Source of the DNA: Planktotalea arctica | GTDB taxonomy: Bacteria; Pseudomonadota; Alphaproteobacteria; Rhodobacterales; Rhodobacteraceae | Reading direction: 5' to 3' | NCBI RefSeq assembly: GCF_002105285.1 | Contig: NZ_MUHR01000028.1 | Location: 17,868-81,867, forward strand | Length of the DNA: 64,000 bases | The notes under the pieces: model-generated | Database searches by the model: none | Told to the model about the DNA's origin: nothing | Seen by the model: only the letters and a program-made list of their open reading frames with translations | Made by a program: the position numbers and the translations under genes | Shown: positions 1 through 9,522 of the stretch, one piece after another | Layout of the letters: each line of letters begins with the position of its first letter | How positions within the stretch are numbered: the stretch's first letter is position 1

Positions 1-51
1 GTGCCTATTTCGGAACAACACGAAATTGACAGACATCGTCAGAAGGTTTCT

Positions 52-1005
52 TCATGCGCCTAAAAGCGTTTCCCCGACGCAGCGCAGCGCCGCAAGCAGC
101 GCACTGCCCGCTGGAGAAAGATGCTCCTGTTTGCGGTAGGTGACGCCGATGGGGCCTTTGCCGAAGGGCACGTGCCAGTCAAGGCGCACGAACGCGCCAC
201 CGGCGATATCGAGCGCTGCTACATGGGCGGGGACGAGACCGATGAAATTACGGCTTTGCACCAGCGCGCGATTGGTCAGATAAGAAATGGAATCGATCGC
301 CATGGGCGGGGCATATTGATCCTGCGCGATGAAAAACTGATCAAGCTGGCGGCGCAGTGTGGTTTCGCGCGGCGGAATGATCCATGGAAACGGTTTGAGA
401 TCGTCAAACGAAAGATCGCATTTGCCGGCAAGCGGATGGGTTGCGCGCGCGATGGCGTGGATCGGTTCGTCAAATAGCTTTTCCTGCACAAGATCATCGC
501 GGTGGCGGTAGGTGGGCAAGCGCCCCACGACCAGATCAATGTCTCCGGCGCGCAGAGCGGGTATCAGAACCTCGTTCGTGCCCTCCACCACTTTGATCGA
601 CACGTCCGGGCGCCGCTCCAGAAGCTGCTCGATCGCTTGGGGCAGCAAATGCGAAGACGCCGCCAGAAGTGTGCCGACGACCACGCGCCCGCTGCGCCCC
701 TCGCCCAGATCATCGAGGTCCTGCGCGGCATGGGCGATCTGCGCGAGGATCAGTTTGGCATGCCGGATCAGGGTTTCACCGTATATCGTGGGCGTGACGC
801 CGCGATTGCCGCGCTCGAACAGTGTGACCTCGAAGTCCAGTTCCAGCTCTTTCAGGATCATCGTCGCGGCGGGCTGCGAGATATTCATCTCGCGCGCGGC
901 GTTGCGGATGTTGCGCTGTGCGCCGACGGCAATCAACAGGCGAAGCTGCTTGAGCTTGAGCCGCTGGATTGCGCGTTCGGTGATCTTGGCGGGGGTGGTG
1001 CCCAT
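52..1005 (-). CDS. LysR-family transcriptional regulator
   Basis: A 317-residue DNA-binding regulator of usual LysR length. The N-terminal winged helix-turn-helix spans about residues 15-75 (the stretch NIRNAAREMNISQPAATMIL is the recognition region). A periplasmic-binding-protein-like effector domain of the GbpR type follows from about residue 100. I chose the ATG at 1005, not the TTG one codon upstream. Its A is shared with the TGA of the aspartate dehydrogenase gene, so the two are co-transcribed and probably translationally coupled. It may control that enzyme or the divergent methyltransferase gene; the sequence does not show the ligand. Confidence 0.9.
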   Translation of the reverse strand: MGTTPAKITERAIQRLKLKQLRLLIAVGAQRNIRNAAREMNISQPAATMILKELELDFEVTLFERGNRGVTPTIYGETLIRHAKLILAQIAHAAQDLDDLGEGRSGRVVVGTLLAASSHLLPQAIEQLLERRPDVSIKVVEGTNEVLIPALRAGDIDLVVGRLPTYRHRDDLVQEKLFDEPIHAIARATHPLAGKCDLSFDDLKPFPWIIPPRETTLRRQLDQFFIAQDQYAPPMAIDSISYLTNRALVQSRNFIGLVPAHVAALDIAGGAFVRLDWHVPFGKGPIGVTYRKQEHLSPAGSALLAALRCVGETLLGA

Positions 1006-1769
1006 CAAAAACGGATCGCCGCGCCAAGCGTCTCGAGCGCGCCGATTACGCTCATCGCCGCCAATGCAGAGCTGCGCGGGTTGCCCGGCAGGGCCTTGCC
1101 ATTGATGCGGAACGAGAAATCCCCGAACGCGCCGCTTGCGTGGACTTCATGGATGTTCTCGGTCACATTGGGATCGGCGATCAAAGCGACCTGTGTGTCG
1201 TCAAACCCTATGCCGGCAAGGGCCACGGCGGCGGCGACATTGGCATTCTTGGGATAGAGCAGAGCCGCATCGCGCGCGCTGCCCTCGAAGTGGATTCGGG
1301 CCGCGTCCAGCGCGCCAAGATCAAGGCTTTGCTCCGCAGGCGAGCCGATCCAGCCTTGCGGCGGTTTGCGTCCTACATAGCGCACCGAGGTAATGTCGCC
1401 TGCCCGCGCAGAGCGCAGAGTGTCGAGCGCGCCGATGGCGCCGCTGGCGAGGATCAAATTGGCACTGCCCTGCGCCGCCGCCGCGCGCAAACCCTGCTCG
1501 AGCGCGCGATCGGCCAGCGCGCCGACGGAGACGGTGAGCAGATCGAAACCCGCGCGCAAAACGCTGGGCCCGAACTTGCGCAGTGCTGCGTGCCCGGCGC
1601 AATCGATCACCAGATCAACGTCTGCGGGAATGTCCTCGACGCGCGCGATCAAGCCGTCTGCGCATTTTTCGGGGCGCACGATGATGGCGCTGATGCTGTG
1701 CGCGCGCTGCTGCGCTTCGTGCATCACATATTGCGCGATCGCGCCGCGTCCGATGATGGCAATTTTCAT
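1005..1769 (-). CDS. Aspartate dehydrogenase (NadX-type)
   Basis: A 254-residue NAD(P)-dependent amino-acid dehydrogenase of usual family length. It starts with a Rossmann dinucleotide-binding loop (IIGRGAIAQ, residues 5-13). The middle has the family stretch LILASGAIGALD (about residues 105-116). The C-terminal domain carries the segment NVTENIHEVHASG, which is typical of L-aspartate dehydrogenases. Known members convert aspartate to iminoaspartate/oxaloacetate plus ammonia. It is the first gene of a two-gene unit with the downstream LysR regulator, 275 bp from the divergent methyltransferase gene. The family call is firm; whether the role is NAD synthesis or aspartate catabolism is not shown. 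Confidence 0.85.
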   Translation of the reverse strand: MKIAIIGRGAIAQYVMHEAQQRAHSISAIIVRPEKCADGLIARVEDIPADVDLVIDCAGHAALRKFGPSVLRAGFDLLTVSVGALADRALEQGLRAAAAQGSANLILASGAIGALDTLRSARAGDITSVRYVGRKPPQGWIGSPAEQSLDLGALDAARIHFEGSARDAALLYPKNANVAAAVALAGIGFDDTQVALIADPNVTENIHEVHASGAFGDFSFRINGKALPGNPRSSALAAMSVIGALETLGAAIRF

Positions 1770-2044
1770 GAGCGAGCCTTTCAGGTATAGTGAAAATATA
1801 TATCAATGCACCCATGGGCAATAAAGCCTTATACATAAGGGCCGAGGTAAAAGTCATCCTGTAGTGCTGGACCCGATGGAAAAATCTGGCTTGAGTTGTG
1901 GATTTCTTAAGGCTGCACAAAGCCAGAAATTGGCGCGATCAAACCGCCCTGATAGAATTTCGAAGAAAACCACTGTTCTGTCGCCCTATGGTCCCTGAGT
2001 GTTTCCTAATTGATGAAAATGCGTGCCTGATTGGATAGTGTAAA

Positions 2045-3599
2045 TTGACGGAGAATAAGGCAACTGACAAACCAAGAAGGCGAGGGCGCAGCAAGCGTGC
2101 AAGCGCCAGCCAACCCGCGCGTCAACCGAACTATCGCCAGTTGAAGCATCCCTTTGCACAGCAGAGCATGTTTTCGCTTGATGAGGTGAATGCGATTCAC
2201 GACACGGCTTTACGCGTGATCGAAGAATTGGGCATCAAGGTTTTGCTACCTGAGGCGCGCAAGATTTTTGCCAATGCAGGCGCGCGCGTTGACGCTGATG
2301 AAATGGTTTATGTGGGGCGCGATATCGTGCAGGCGGCTTTGGCGAGCGCCCCCCGGAAAATCGTTATGCGCGCGGCCAATCCGCTGCGTGAGCAGGATTA
2401 TGAACTTGGCTCGATGATCTTTATGGCTGGTGTCGGTTGCCCCAATGCGAGCGATGCGATCCGTGGTCGCAGGCCTGGAACTTTGAACGATTTCGAAGAG
2501 ACGATCAAACTTTGCCAGAGCTACGATGTGATCCACACCTTCGGCCCAATGACGGAAGCGCAGGACATGCCGATCCATCTGCGTCACTATGAAATGACGC
2601 GTACGCAGTTGGAATTTGGCGACAAGCCGATGTTTCTTTACGCACGTGGACGCGCTCAGGTCGAGCAAGGCTTCGAGATGGCGCAGGTTGCTTTGAACCT
2701 TTCTGCCGATGATTTTCAGGACGGTGTCTGGTTAACCACTGTGATCAATACCAACAGTCCGCGCATGCTCGATAATCCGATGGCGCAGGGCATCATCGAC
2801 TTTGCGCGCGCAGGCCAATTATCGGTTATCACGCCGTTTTGCCTTGCTGGCGCCATGGCCCCGATTACACCGGCGGGTGCGTTGACGCTGCAACATGCGG
2901 AATGTTTGATGGGGATTGCGTTGTCACAACTGACCCGTACCGGCGCGCCGGTCAGCTATGGTGGGTTCAGCTCGAACGTGCATATGAAAAGCGGTGCGCC
3001 TGCATTCGGGACGCCAGATCATTTGAAGATGCAGATTGGCGGCGGCCAGTTGGCGCGATTCATTGGCTTGCCTTGGCGCACGGCGTCGGGGTCGGCGTCC
3101 AATACGGCGGACATGCAAGCAGGCCTTGAAACGGTGATGGGGCTTTGGGGCGGCTCGCTCGCACATGGAACGCTCTTGGTGCATACTGCGGGTTGGCTTG
3201 AGGGAGGTCTGACTTTCGGTTACGAGAAATTCATCAATGATGTGGAGGGTTTGCAAATCTACGCCGAGCTTTGCGCACGGCCCAAGGCCCAAGGCCGATG
3301 CTGTAGAAATTGGCTTCGAGGCTTTGGCTGACGTTCAGCCGGGGGGCCATTTCTTTGCCACGCAGCACACGATGGAGCGTTTTAGCACTGCCTTTTACGA
3401 ACCGATCGTTGCAGATCTCAGCAATTTCGGCACTTGGACCGAGGCAGGTAGCCTGACCTCTGCTGATCGCGCCACTGCAGTTTGGCAAGAGAAACTTGCT
3501 GCGTTTAGCCCGCCGCCGACAAGCGGCGATGCTGTCGAGCGCTTGGCACCTTTCATCGAAAAAGCGACTGCCAGCGGCGGTGCGCCTCCGCTGGACTAA
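2045..3599 (+). pseudogene. MttB-family (trimethylamine/betaine-type) methyltransferase, frameshifted
   Basis: Together the two frames encode about 515 residues, the normal length for the non-pyrrolysine MttB family, which moves methyl groups from quaternary or tertiary amines to a corrinoid protein. Frame 1 runs from a TTG at 2045 (N-terminus rich in RRGR, as in relatives) to about 3286 and ends at a stop at 3331. The remaining C-terminus, from DAVEIGFEALADVQPGG to the stop at 3599, lies in another frame. The cause is visible: CCCAAGG is duplicated in tandem at 3281-3294, and removing one copy restores the reading frame. No amber codon stands in for pyrrolysine. It is either a recent loss of function or a sequencing error. 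The start is uncertain because no clear ribosome site precedes it. Confidence 0.85.
3281..3296. repeat. 7-bp tandem duplication inside the methyltransferase gene
   Basis: CCCAAGG occurs twice head to tail (3281-3287 and 3288-3294), followed by CC. The extra unit shifts the frame and creates the stop at 3329-3331. Confidence 0.95.
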
Positions 3600-3737
3600 G
3601 CCTGCCCTTTGCACCGCGCACCTACGGATCGCCTCGCGTCAACCCGTGTCAGGAACAAGCTGGCGCACGTCAAAGAAGGCTTGAACCCGCAGGCGAGCTG
3701 GCTCTAATCTGTGGCTGAAACGCTGGAGGGCTACCCA

Positions 3738-4259
3738 ATGAACCTGAACGATTCAAAAGTGATCAATGCCGATCGTGCTACGGTTTACGCGGCCTTGCTG
3801 GACCGCGAGGTTCTGGCGCGCTGTGTTCCGGGCTGCCAAGACATGAGCGGCTCGGCGCAAGAGGGTTTTGAAGCAACTGTCGTGCAAAAGGTCGGCCCCG
3901 TGAAAGCGACGTTCAAAGGGGCGGTGACGCTGAGCGAGATGATTGAAAACGAAAGCCTGACACTAAGTGGTTCGGGCAAGGGTGGTGCGGCAGGTTTTGC
4001 AAAAGGCGACGCAAAGGTGCGCCTTGAGCAGGATGGTGATCAGACGATCTTGCACTATGAAGTAGACGCTAAAGTCGGTGGTAAGCTGGCACAGCTTGGT
4101 AGCCGCATCATCGACGGCTTTGCCAAGAAGATGGCCGATCAGTTCTTTACTGCATTTCAGGACGCCGTTGGTGCGCCGGAGAAGAGCGATGGCGAGGACG
4201 CCAGCGCTGAAGGCGAGCAGCCCAAAAAGGGCTGGTTCAGCAAGCTGCGTAATGGCTAG
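3738..4259 (+). CDS. CoxG/SRPBCC-family protein
   Basis: A 173-residue protein of the CoxG (carbon monoxide dehydrogenase subunit G) branch of the SRPBCC lipid/ligand-binding fold. The family start pattern is present (NADRATVYAALLDREVLARCVPGC, residues 10-32), as is the late helix GSRIIDGFAKKMADQFF. The last 25 residues are acidic and then basic (EGEQPKKGWFSKLRNG), a common tail. I chose the ATG at 3738 because CTGGAGGG sits at proper spacing; an in-frame GTG at 3711 is less likely. CoxG proteins usually go with molybdenum hydroxylases, but none is in this window. Here it follows the broken methyltransferase gene by about 140 bp. Its ligand is unknown. Confidence 0.8.
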   Translation: MNLNDSKVINADRATVYAALLDREVLARCVPGCQDMSGSAQEGFEATVVQKVGPVKATFKGAVTLSEMIENESLTLSGSGKGGAAGFAKGDAKVRLEQDGDQTILHYEVDAKVGGKLAQLGSRIIDGFAKKMADQFFTAFQDAVGAPEKSDGEDASAEGEQPKKGWFSKLRNG

Positions 4260-4267
4260 GTACTGGG

Positions 4268-5983
4268 TCAACCAGTGCCGAGGGCTTTGACGGCATCGTA
4301 TTGGCTGAGAAAGACTCGGCCGGTCATTTCGGCAAGGAAATGGGCTTGCTTTAGGCGGTCCATTACGGGCCCTTTAACCTCGGAGAGATGCAGTTTCACA
4401 TTCATCTCGCGCAGGCGTTCATTGATCATTTCGAGGGATTCCAGCGCGGAGAGGTCGATTTCGTTGATTGCAGAGCACTGCAGGATAACGTGGCGGATTG
4501 CTTTGTCGTGAGCGACGCGATTGTGGATTTTGTCCTCCAGATAGCGGGCGTTCGCAAAGTATAGGCTTTCGTCAACGCGCAGTGTGACGACGTTTGGGTC
4601 TGTAATGACGTCGTGGCGCAGAATATTGCGGAAATGCTCGGTGCCGGGGACCTGGCCGACTTCGGCTATATGAGGACGCGAGGACTTATAAAGATGCAGT
4701 AGGATCGATAAGGCAACGCCAGCAGAGACACCCGCCTCGACGCCAAGGGCGAGGGTCAAAAGGATAGTGGCGCTGACGGCGGCAAAATCCGCTTTGGAAT
4801 AGTCCCAGCTGCGTTTCAGGATGGAGAAATCCACGAGGCTGAGCACAGCGACGATGATGGTCGCGGCGAGCGTGGCTTTGGGCAAGAAAAAGATCAGCGG
4901 TGTGAGCGCAAGCGCTGCAATGGCGAGGCCAATAGCGGTGAAGGCACCTGCGGCGGGGGTTTCCGCACCGGCATCGAAATTGACCACGGAGCGGGAAAAA
5001 CCGCCCGTGACCGGGAAGCCGCCTGTGAGAGAGGCACCGATGTTGGCGGCACCGAGGCCGATGAGTTCTTGGTCGGGATCTATGCGCTGACGTTTCTTTG
5101 CGGCGAGGGTTTGCGCAACTGAGATGCTTTCAACAAAGCCGATGAGCGAGATTAGAATAGCTGGGAGCAGGAGTTGATTGAGCAGGGCAGGTGAAAAGGA
5201 CGGGAGCGTGAGGGGTGGGAGACTTTGTGGAACAGCACCAACAATTTTGACGCCCTGATCCGCAAGGCCAAACAGCCAGACGGCGAGCGTGGTGAGTACG
5301 ACGACTGCAACAGGACCTGCTTTGACCGCGATTCCTATGAGCGTGGGGCCTAGGCCGAGCCGCTTAAGCAATGGTTTGAGACCCTTGCGTACCCAGAACA
5401 GGAAGCCCGTTGCAAGGACGCCAATGACGGTAGTGATCCAGTTGATTTCCGGCAGGTGCTTCACCAGTGATATCACCAGATCAAGCAGATTGTGACCGTG
5501 GGCATCAATACCAAGAATGTGTTTTAATTGGCTTGCGGCGATGATGATGCCGGAGGCAGTGATGAACCCTGCAATGACAGGGTGCGAGAGGAAATTGGCG
5601 ACAAACCCGAGTCTAAACAGCCCCATCGCCAGTAAAATGATGCCAGATAGACCCGCGAGAGAGAGAGCAGCGACAGCATAGCCCATCGTCCCCTGCTCAA
5701 CGATATTGCTGAGCGCGGCGGCGGTCATCAGAGAGACCACAGCGACGGGGCCAACAGCCAAAGAGCGCGAGGTGCCAAAGACTGCATAGAGCATAATAGG
5801 AACGATGGAGGCGTAGAGACCTGCCTCCGGCGGAAGACCCGCAAGCAACGCATAGGCGAGCGATTGTGGGATCAACATGATCGTCACAATGAAGGCCGCC
5901 ATCAGATCGTTGCTGAGCGCGGATTTGTTGTAGGCCCGCCCCCAAGTAAGGATGGGTAGATAGCGTTTTAGATCAGGTCTCAT
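4268..5983 (-). CDS. SulP-family anion permease with STAS domain
   Basis: A 571-residue inner-membrane protein. Residues about 20-420 are many hydrophobic helices with the SulP signature region near the start (MLIPQSLAYALLAGLPPEAGLYASIVPIML). A cytoplasmic STAS domain follows at about 440-560 (VTLRVDESLYFANARYLEDKI...VILQCSAINEIDLSALESLE). SulP proteins carry sulfate, bicarbonate or dicarboxylates. It is the last gene of the leftward sulfur operon, 12 bp after the quinone-oxidoreductase-like gene, so export or uptake of a sulfur oxyanion is the natural guess. The substrate cannot be read from the sequence. Confidence 0.88.
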   Translation of the reverse strand: MRPDLKRYLPILTWGRAYNKSALSNDLMAAFIVTIMLIPQSLAYALLAGLPPEAGLYASIVPIMLYAVFGTSRSLAVGPVAVVSLMTAAALSNIVEQGTMGYAVAALSLAGLSGIILLAMGLFRLGFVANFLSHPVIAGFITASGIIIAASQLKHILGIDAHGHNLLDLVISLVKHLPEINWITTVIGVLATGFLFWVRKGLKPLLKRLGLGPTLIGIAVKAGPVAVVVLTTLAVWLFGLADQGVKIVGAVPQSLPPLTLPSFSPALLNQLLLPAILISLIGFVESISVAQTLAAKKRQRIDPDQELIGLGAANIGASLTGGFPVTGGFSRSVVNFDAGAETPAAGAFTAIGLAIAALALTPLIFFLPKATLAATIIVAVLSLVDFSILKRSWDYSKADFAAVSATILLTLALGVEAGVSAGVALSILLHLYKSSRPHIAEVGQVPGTEHFRNILRHDVITDPNVVTLRVDESLYFANARYLEDKIHNRVAHDKAIRHVILQCSAINEIDLSALESLEMINERLREMNVKLHLSEVKGPVMDRLKQAHFLAEMTGRVFLSQYDAVKALGTG

Positions 5984-5995
5984 ATAAACTCTCGG

Positions 5996-7669
5996 TTAAA
6001 CGGCGGTGATTTTTTCTGGCTTGGCCATCCATTCGCGGCCTTTGAGCATGGCCTTCCAATAGACGGGCGGCAGCATCTTTTCCTTGAGTAGCCACGCCGC
6101 GCGCGAAGGTTTGGTGCCATCAATCACGAACCTGGGGAAGCTGGGCAACATCGTGCCACCATAGCCAAACTCGGCCAGTATGATTTTTCCCCGCTCCACG
6201 GTTAATGGGCAGGAGCCATAGCCGTTGTATAGCGCAGTTGGGGAGTGGCCGTTGATATCGGAGATGAGGTTTTCGGCCACGATGGGCGCTTGGATGCGGG
6301 CTGCGGCGGCGGTTTTTGCATTGGGCGCGTTCATGACATCGCCAAGGGACCAGATGTTGTCATAGGTCTTGTGGCGCAGCGTGGCCTGATCCACATCGAC
6401 CCAGCCAGCGGCATCGGCCAACGGCGAGACACGGATGAAATCGGGCGCGACTTGGGGTGGGCAGACGTGCATCATGTCGAATTCCATCTCGACCCGCTCG
6501 ATGGGTGTGTCGGGCTTTGACACGTCGAACCATGCTTTCTTGGCAGGGCCATCCACGGCGACAAGGTTGTGGAAGAAGTTGAGAGATGCGTCGTATTTCT
6601 TTACATATTCCATTAATGCAGGGACGTAATCCTTAACGCCGAAGAGCACGCCGCCTGCATTGTTAAACTGGATATCGACATTGTTCAGCACGCCGCGGCG
6701 GTGCCACGCATCGGCAGAGAGATACATCGCCTTTTGCGGCGCGCCGGCGCATTTGATCGGCATGGGGGGCTGCGTGAAAATCGCGCGCCCCTCGATCATT
6801 TTGCTGACCAGCTTCCATGTGTAGGGCGCGAGATCATAGCGGTAGTTGGAGGTTACGCCATTGTGGCCAAGGGTCTCAACGAGGCCCTCGACCTTGTTCC
6901 AATCCAGCTTGATACCGGGGCAGACGATCAGGCGGTCATATTTCACCACGCGGCATCCATCTAGGATGATGGCGTTGTTTTCAGGTTCAAACGCGGCAAC
7001 GGCGGATTGTATCCAATGCACGCCGCGCGGGATAAGAGAACCCATTGTGCGCGCAGTTTGTTGCGCTTCAAAGATGCCGCCGCCAACCATGGTCCAGCCC
7101 GGTTGGTAGTAGTGGATATCGGCGGGGTCGATTATCGCGATGTTCAGGTCGGGTTTGCGCGCATGCAGGCTGGCGGCGGCAGAAATGCCCCCTGCTCCAG
7201 CGCCGACGATCACAACCTGAAAGCTGGCATCGCCTGTGTCGGTCGGGGTTTTGCCGCCATTGACGATGCGGCGCACAACGCCGCCCATATCATAGCCCGC
7301 GGCCTTGGTCGCGGCGAGAATGTCGGCGACGCTGCGCTGGCTTGCTTGGGCAAGTGACCAAAGCGTTGCAGAGCGTGTACCGGTGCGGCAATAGGCCAGA
7401 ACAGGACCGGGCAGGGTGGAAAGCGCTTTGTCAAAATCAGCGGCGTCCGCGTCGGAGACCTTGCCAGCTACGATGGGGAGATAAGCGGTTTCGAGACCGA
7501 GCTTTTTCGCGGCTTTGGCTATTTCGGCGAAGGCAGGTTGATCCGCGCCCTCGCCATCAGGGCGGTTGCAGATGATTGCGCGAAAACCGGCATCCTTGAT
7601 TGCTTGCACATCGGCCGCAGAGATTTGTGCGCTGACTGAAAGGCCAGCGTTCAGGGTCTTGATGTCCAT
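5996..7669 (-). CDS. Sulfide:quinone-oxidoreductase-like FAD protein with N-terminal phosphatase-like (DUF442/Blh-type) domain
   Basis: A 557-residue two-domain fusion. Residues 1-110 are a DUF442 / beta-lactamase-hydrolase-like domain related to dual-specificity phosphatases; its active loop is YCRTGTRS, with a four-residue Cys-to-Arg spacing like a rhodanese loop. Residues about 140-557 are a flavoprotein disulfide-reductase-type SQR module, with FAD loop VVIVGAGAGGISAA and the later segment IWSLGDVMNAPNAKTAAAA. Such proteins oxidise sulfide to persulfide at the membrane quinone pool. AAGGA precedes the ATG. The gene lies between the metallohydrolase and the SulP permease, consistent with a sulfide-to-oxyanion route. 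The role of the N-terminal domain is not established here. Confidence 0.85.
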   Translation of the reverse strand: MDIKTLNAGLSVSAQISAADVQAIKDAGFRAIICNRPDGEGADQPAFAEIAKAAKKLGLETAYLPIVAGKVSDADAADFDKALSTLPGPVLAYCRTGTRSATLWSLAQASQRSVADILAATKAAGYDMGGVVRRIVNGGKTPTDTGDASFQVVIVGAGAGGISAAASLHARKPDLNIAIIDPADIHYYQPGWTMVGGGIFEAQQTARTMGSLIPRGVHWIQSAVAAFEPENNAIILDGCRVVKYDRLIVCPGIKLDWNKVEGLVETLGHNGVTSNYRYDLAPYTWKLVSKMIEGRAIFTQPPMPIKCAGAPQKAMYLSADAWHRRGVLNNVDIQFNNAGGVLFGVKDYVPALMEYVKKYDASLNFFHNLVAVDGPAKKAWFDVSKPDTPIERVEMEFDMMHVCPPQVAPDFIRVSPLADAAGWVDVDQATLRHKTYDNIWSLGDVMNAPNAKTAAAARIQAPIVAENLISDINGHSPTALYNGYGSCPLTVERGKIILAEFGYGGTMLPSFPRFVIDGTKPSRAAWLLKEKMLPPVYWKAMLKGREWMAKPEKITAV

Positions 7670-7681
7670 GGGATTAGGTCC

Positions 7682-8563
7682 TTAGATCGCGTTCACTGGA
7701 ACTTTTAGCATCGGATTGCCGTCCCTATCCTTGGGTATGTCGCCCGCGCGCATGTTTACTTGCAAGGAAGGGATGATGAGGCGGGGCATGGACAGTTGTG
7801 CATCGCGTTCTGTGCGGAATTTGATGAACTCGTCGCGGGTCTTGCCGCCGCCCACATGGATGTTGTTTTGCTTTTGCTCTGCAACGGTTGTTTCCCACTG
7901 GATCGCGCGGCCATTCGGGCCGTAGTCGTGGCACATGAATAGGCGGGTTTCATCGGGGAGCGACAGTACTTTCTGAATGGAATCGTATAGCTCGCCCGCA
8001 GAGCCGCCGGGAAAGTCGCAGCGCGCAGATCCGCCATCAGGCATGAAGAGCGTGTCACCCGCAAAGGCTGCATCACCAATGACATGGACATTGCAAGCAG
8101 GCGTATGACCAGGGGTATACATGGCAAAGGCCTGCATGTTGCCGATCATATAGGTGTCGCCGTCCTTGAAGAGCGCATCAAATTGCGAGCCATCGCGCTG
8201 GAATTCGGTGCCTTCGTTGAAAACCTTGCCGAAGGTTTCCTGCACGACCATGATCTTTTCGCCGACGCCGATCTTGCCGCCGAGTTCGCGTTGCAGATAG
8301 GGCGCGGCGCTCAGGTGGTCGGCGTGAACGTGGGTTTCGATGATCCAATCGAGGGTCAGTCCACGGTCCTTGATTTCTGCGATCAGCTTGTCCGCAGCTT
8401 CATAGGTGATGCGGCCAGCGGCGTAGTCGATATCCATGACGCTATCGATGATGGCGCAATGATTAGAGGAGGGGTCTTTGACGATATAGGTGATCGTGTT
8501 GGTGGCCTCGTCGAAATGGGCGGAGACGTCTGGTTTTACAGAGATATCAATGGGGAAGGTCAT
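7682..8563 (-). CDS. MBL-fold metallohydrolase, persulfide-dioxygenase/Blh-like
   Basis: A 293-residue metallo-beta-lactamase-fold enzyme. The metal motif is THVHADHLSAAP (about residues 115-126); further ligands are in YTPGHTPACNVHVIGD, GDTLFMPD and FMCHDYGP. This pattern is that of the ETHE1/Blh group, which oxidise glutathione persulfide to sulfite. It lacks the C-terminal rhodanese domain some Blh proteins have; the next gene supplies a Cys-loop domain instead. AGGAG sits before the ATG. Its start overlaps the stop of the upstream YedE-like gene by 4 bp, so they are tightly coupled. Confidence 0.85.
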   Translation of the reverse strand: MTFPIDISVKPDVSAHFDEATNTITYIVKDPSSNHCAIIDSVMDIDYAAGRITYEAADKLIAEIKDRGLTLDWIIETHVHADHLSAAPYLQRELGGKIGVGEKIMVVQETFGKVFNEGTEFQRDGSQFDALFKDGDTYMIGNMQAFAMYTPGHTPACNVHVIGDAAFAGDTLFMPDGGSARCDFPGGSAGELYDSIQKVLSLPDETRLFMCHDYGPNGRAIQWETTVAEQKQNNIHVGGGKTRDEFIKFRTERDAQLSMPRLIIPSLQVNMRAGDIPKDRDGNPMLKVPVNAI

Positions 8564-9000
8564 TGTGTTGCTCCTATTGTGCGGTTGGCCAATGTGGTTT
8601 GGATGAATTTCGCGGCGTAGATGCCTGCGAGCAGGGCTGCGATGAAGATGAAGACTTCGGGCTTTGCCGTGCCGAGGGCAGGGAGCGCTCCGCCAGGGCA
8701 GAAGCCTGCGATGCCCCAGCCGATGCCGAAGAGCGCGGAGCCGCCGATAAGCTGTGCGTCCAGATCGTTACGTGAGGGCAGTATAAAATGGCCGCCAAAG
8801 AACGGTGCAGAGCGTTTGAGGACAAAGCGGTAACCGATGAACGTGACAATCAGCGCACCGCCCATGACGAAGATCAGGCTGGGGTCCCATGTTCCTGCGA
8901 AATCAAAGAAGTTGAGCACTTTTGCCGGATTCGCCATGCCTGAGATGGAGATGCCGACGCCAAAGATTAGCCCGATGAGATAGGTGGATAGCATGCGCAT
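8560..9000 (-). CDS. YeeE/YedE-family (DUF6691) membrane protein
   Basis: A 146-residue protein with about four membrane helices. It carries the family signatures GLIFGVGISISGMANPAKVLNFFD near the start and FGIGWGIAGFCPGGALPALG in the middle; the Cys of GFCPGG is the conserved one. It forms a pair with the larger YeeE-type protein just upstream; in related operons the pair is thought to take up thiosulfate or other reduced-sulfur species. GGAG at nine bases supports the ATG at 9000. Confidence 0.85.
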   Translation of the reverse strand: MRMLSTYLIGLIFGVGISISGMANPAKVLNFFDFAGTWDPSLIFVMGGALIVTFIGYRFVLKRSAPFFGGHFILPSRNDLDAQLIGGSALFGIGWGIAGFCPGGALPALGTAKPEVFIFIAALLAGIYAAKFIQTTLANRTIGATQ

Positions 9001-9004
9001 TGGC

Positions 9005-9436
9005 TTAGGCTCCGATAACGTGGCGGATCACATAGACGGTGATCGCAGTAAAAATCATGAAAGTGGTGGTTGCGGTGATCGAGCGCGTGGAGAGCCGCGC
9101 CATACCGCAAACCCCATGCCCTGACGTACAGCCGGAGCCAAGCGTGACGCCAATGCCAACGATGAAGCCGCCAATGACGAGCATTGTGGTGGAAATGGGC
9201 ACTTGGACCGCAGGCATTTCGCCTGTGATTGCCATGACGGCGAGAGGCCCCGAGATCATGCCAAGAAGCAAGAGCGCGCGCCACGACCAATCGGATGAGC
9301 TGCTGGGCTGAAGCAGCCCCGCGACAATGCCCGTCGCGCCAAAAATACGGCCAAGGGTTGCCATCAGCATCACCGATGCGAGGCCGATAAGAACGCCGCC
9401 ACCAAGCGAAGCGTAGGGTGTGAATGTGGTTTCCAT
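9005..9436 (-). CDS. YeeE/YedE-family sulfur transport protein
   Basis: A 143-residue membrane protein with the conserved motif GIGVTLGSGCTSGHGVCGMARLS (about residues 93-115); its two cysteines handle the sulfur substrate in characterised YeeE proteins. I set the start at the ATG at 9436 because GGAGAG lies seven bases upstream; the open frame continues further without coding signal. It is the first intact gene of the leftward sulfur operon, followed 4 bp later by the second half-protein. Confidence 0.85.
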   Translation of the reverse strand: METTFTPYASLGGGVLIGLASVMLMATLGRIFGATGIVAGLLQPSSSSDWSWRALLLLGMISGPLAVMAITGEMPAVQVPISTTMLVIGGFIVGIGVTLGSGCTSGHGVCGMARLSTRSITATTTFMIFTAITVYVIRHVIGA

Positions 9437-9522
9437 GATTCTCTCCAAAGGTCTATTTGGTATAGAGGTATGGATGCAGGGCTTCAGTGACAATGTCACT
9501 GAGGGGGTGTTTTGTAAGCGGG

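Noticed and set aside
121..1824. Several long rightward frames opposite the LysR and aspartate dehydrogenase genes
   Set aside because: They are antisense to well-recognised genes, have Arg/Ala-rich composition typical of shadow frames, and match no family.
2045..3599. Possible pyrrolysine (amber) codon in the MttB-type gene
   Set aside because: The break is a 7-bp duplication leading to a TGA; no in-frame TAG interrupts the conserved sequence, and Rhodobacteraceae MttB relatives lack pyrrolysine.
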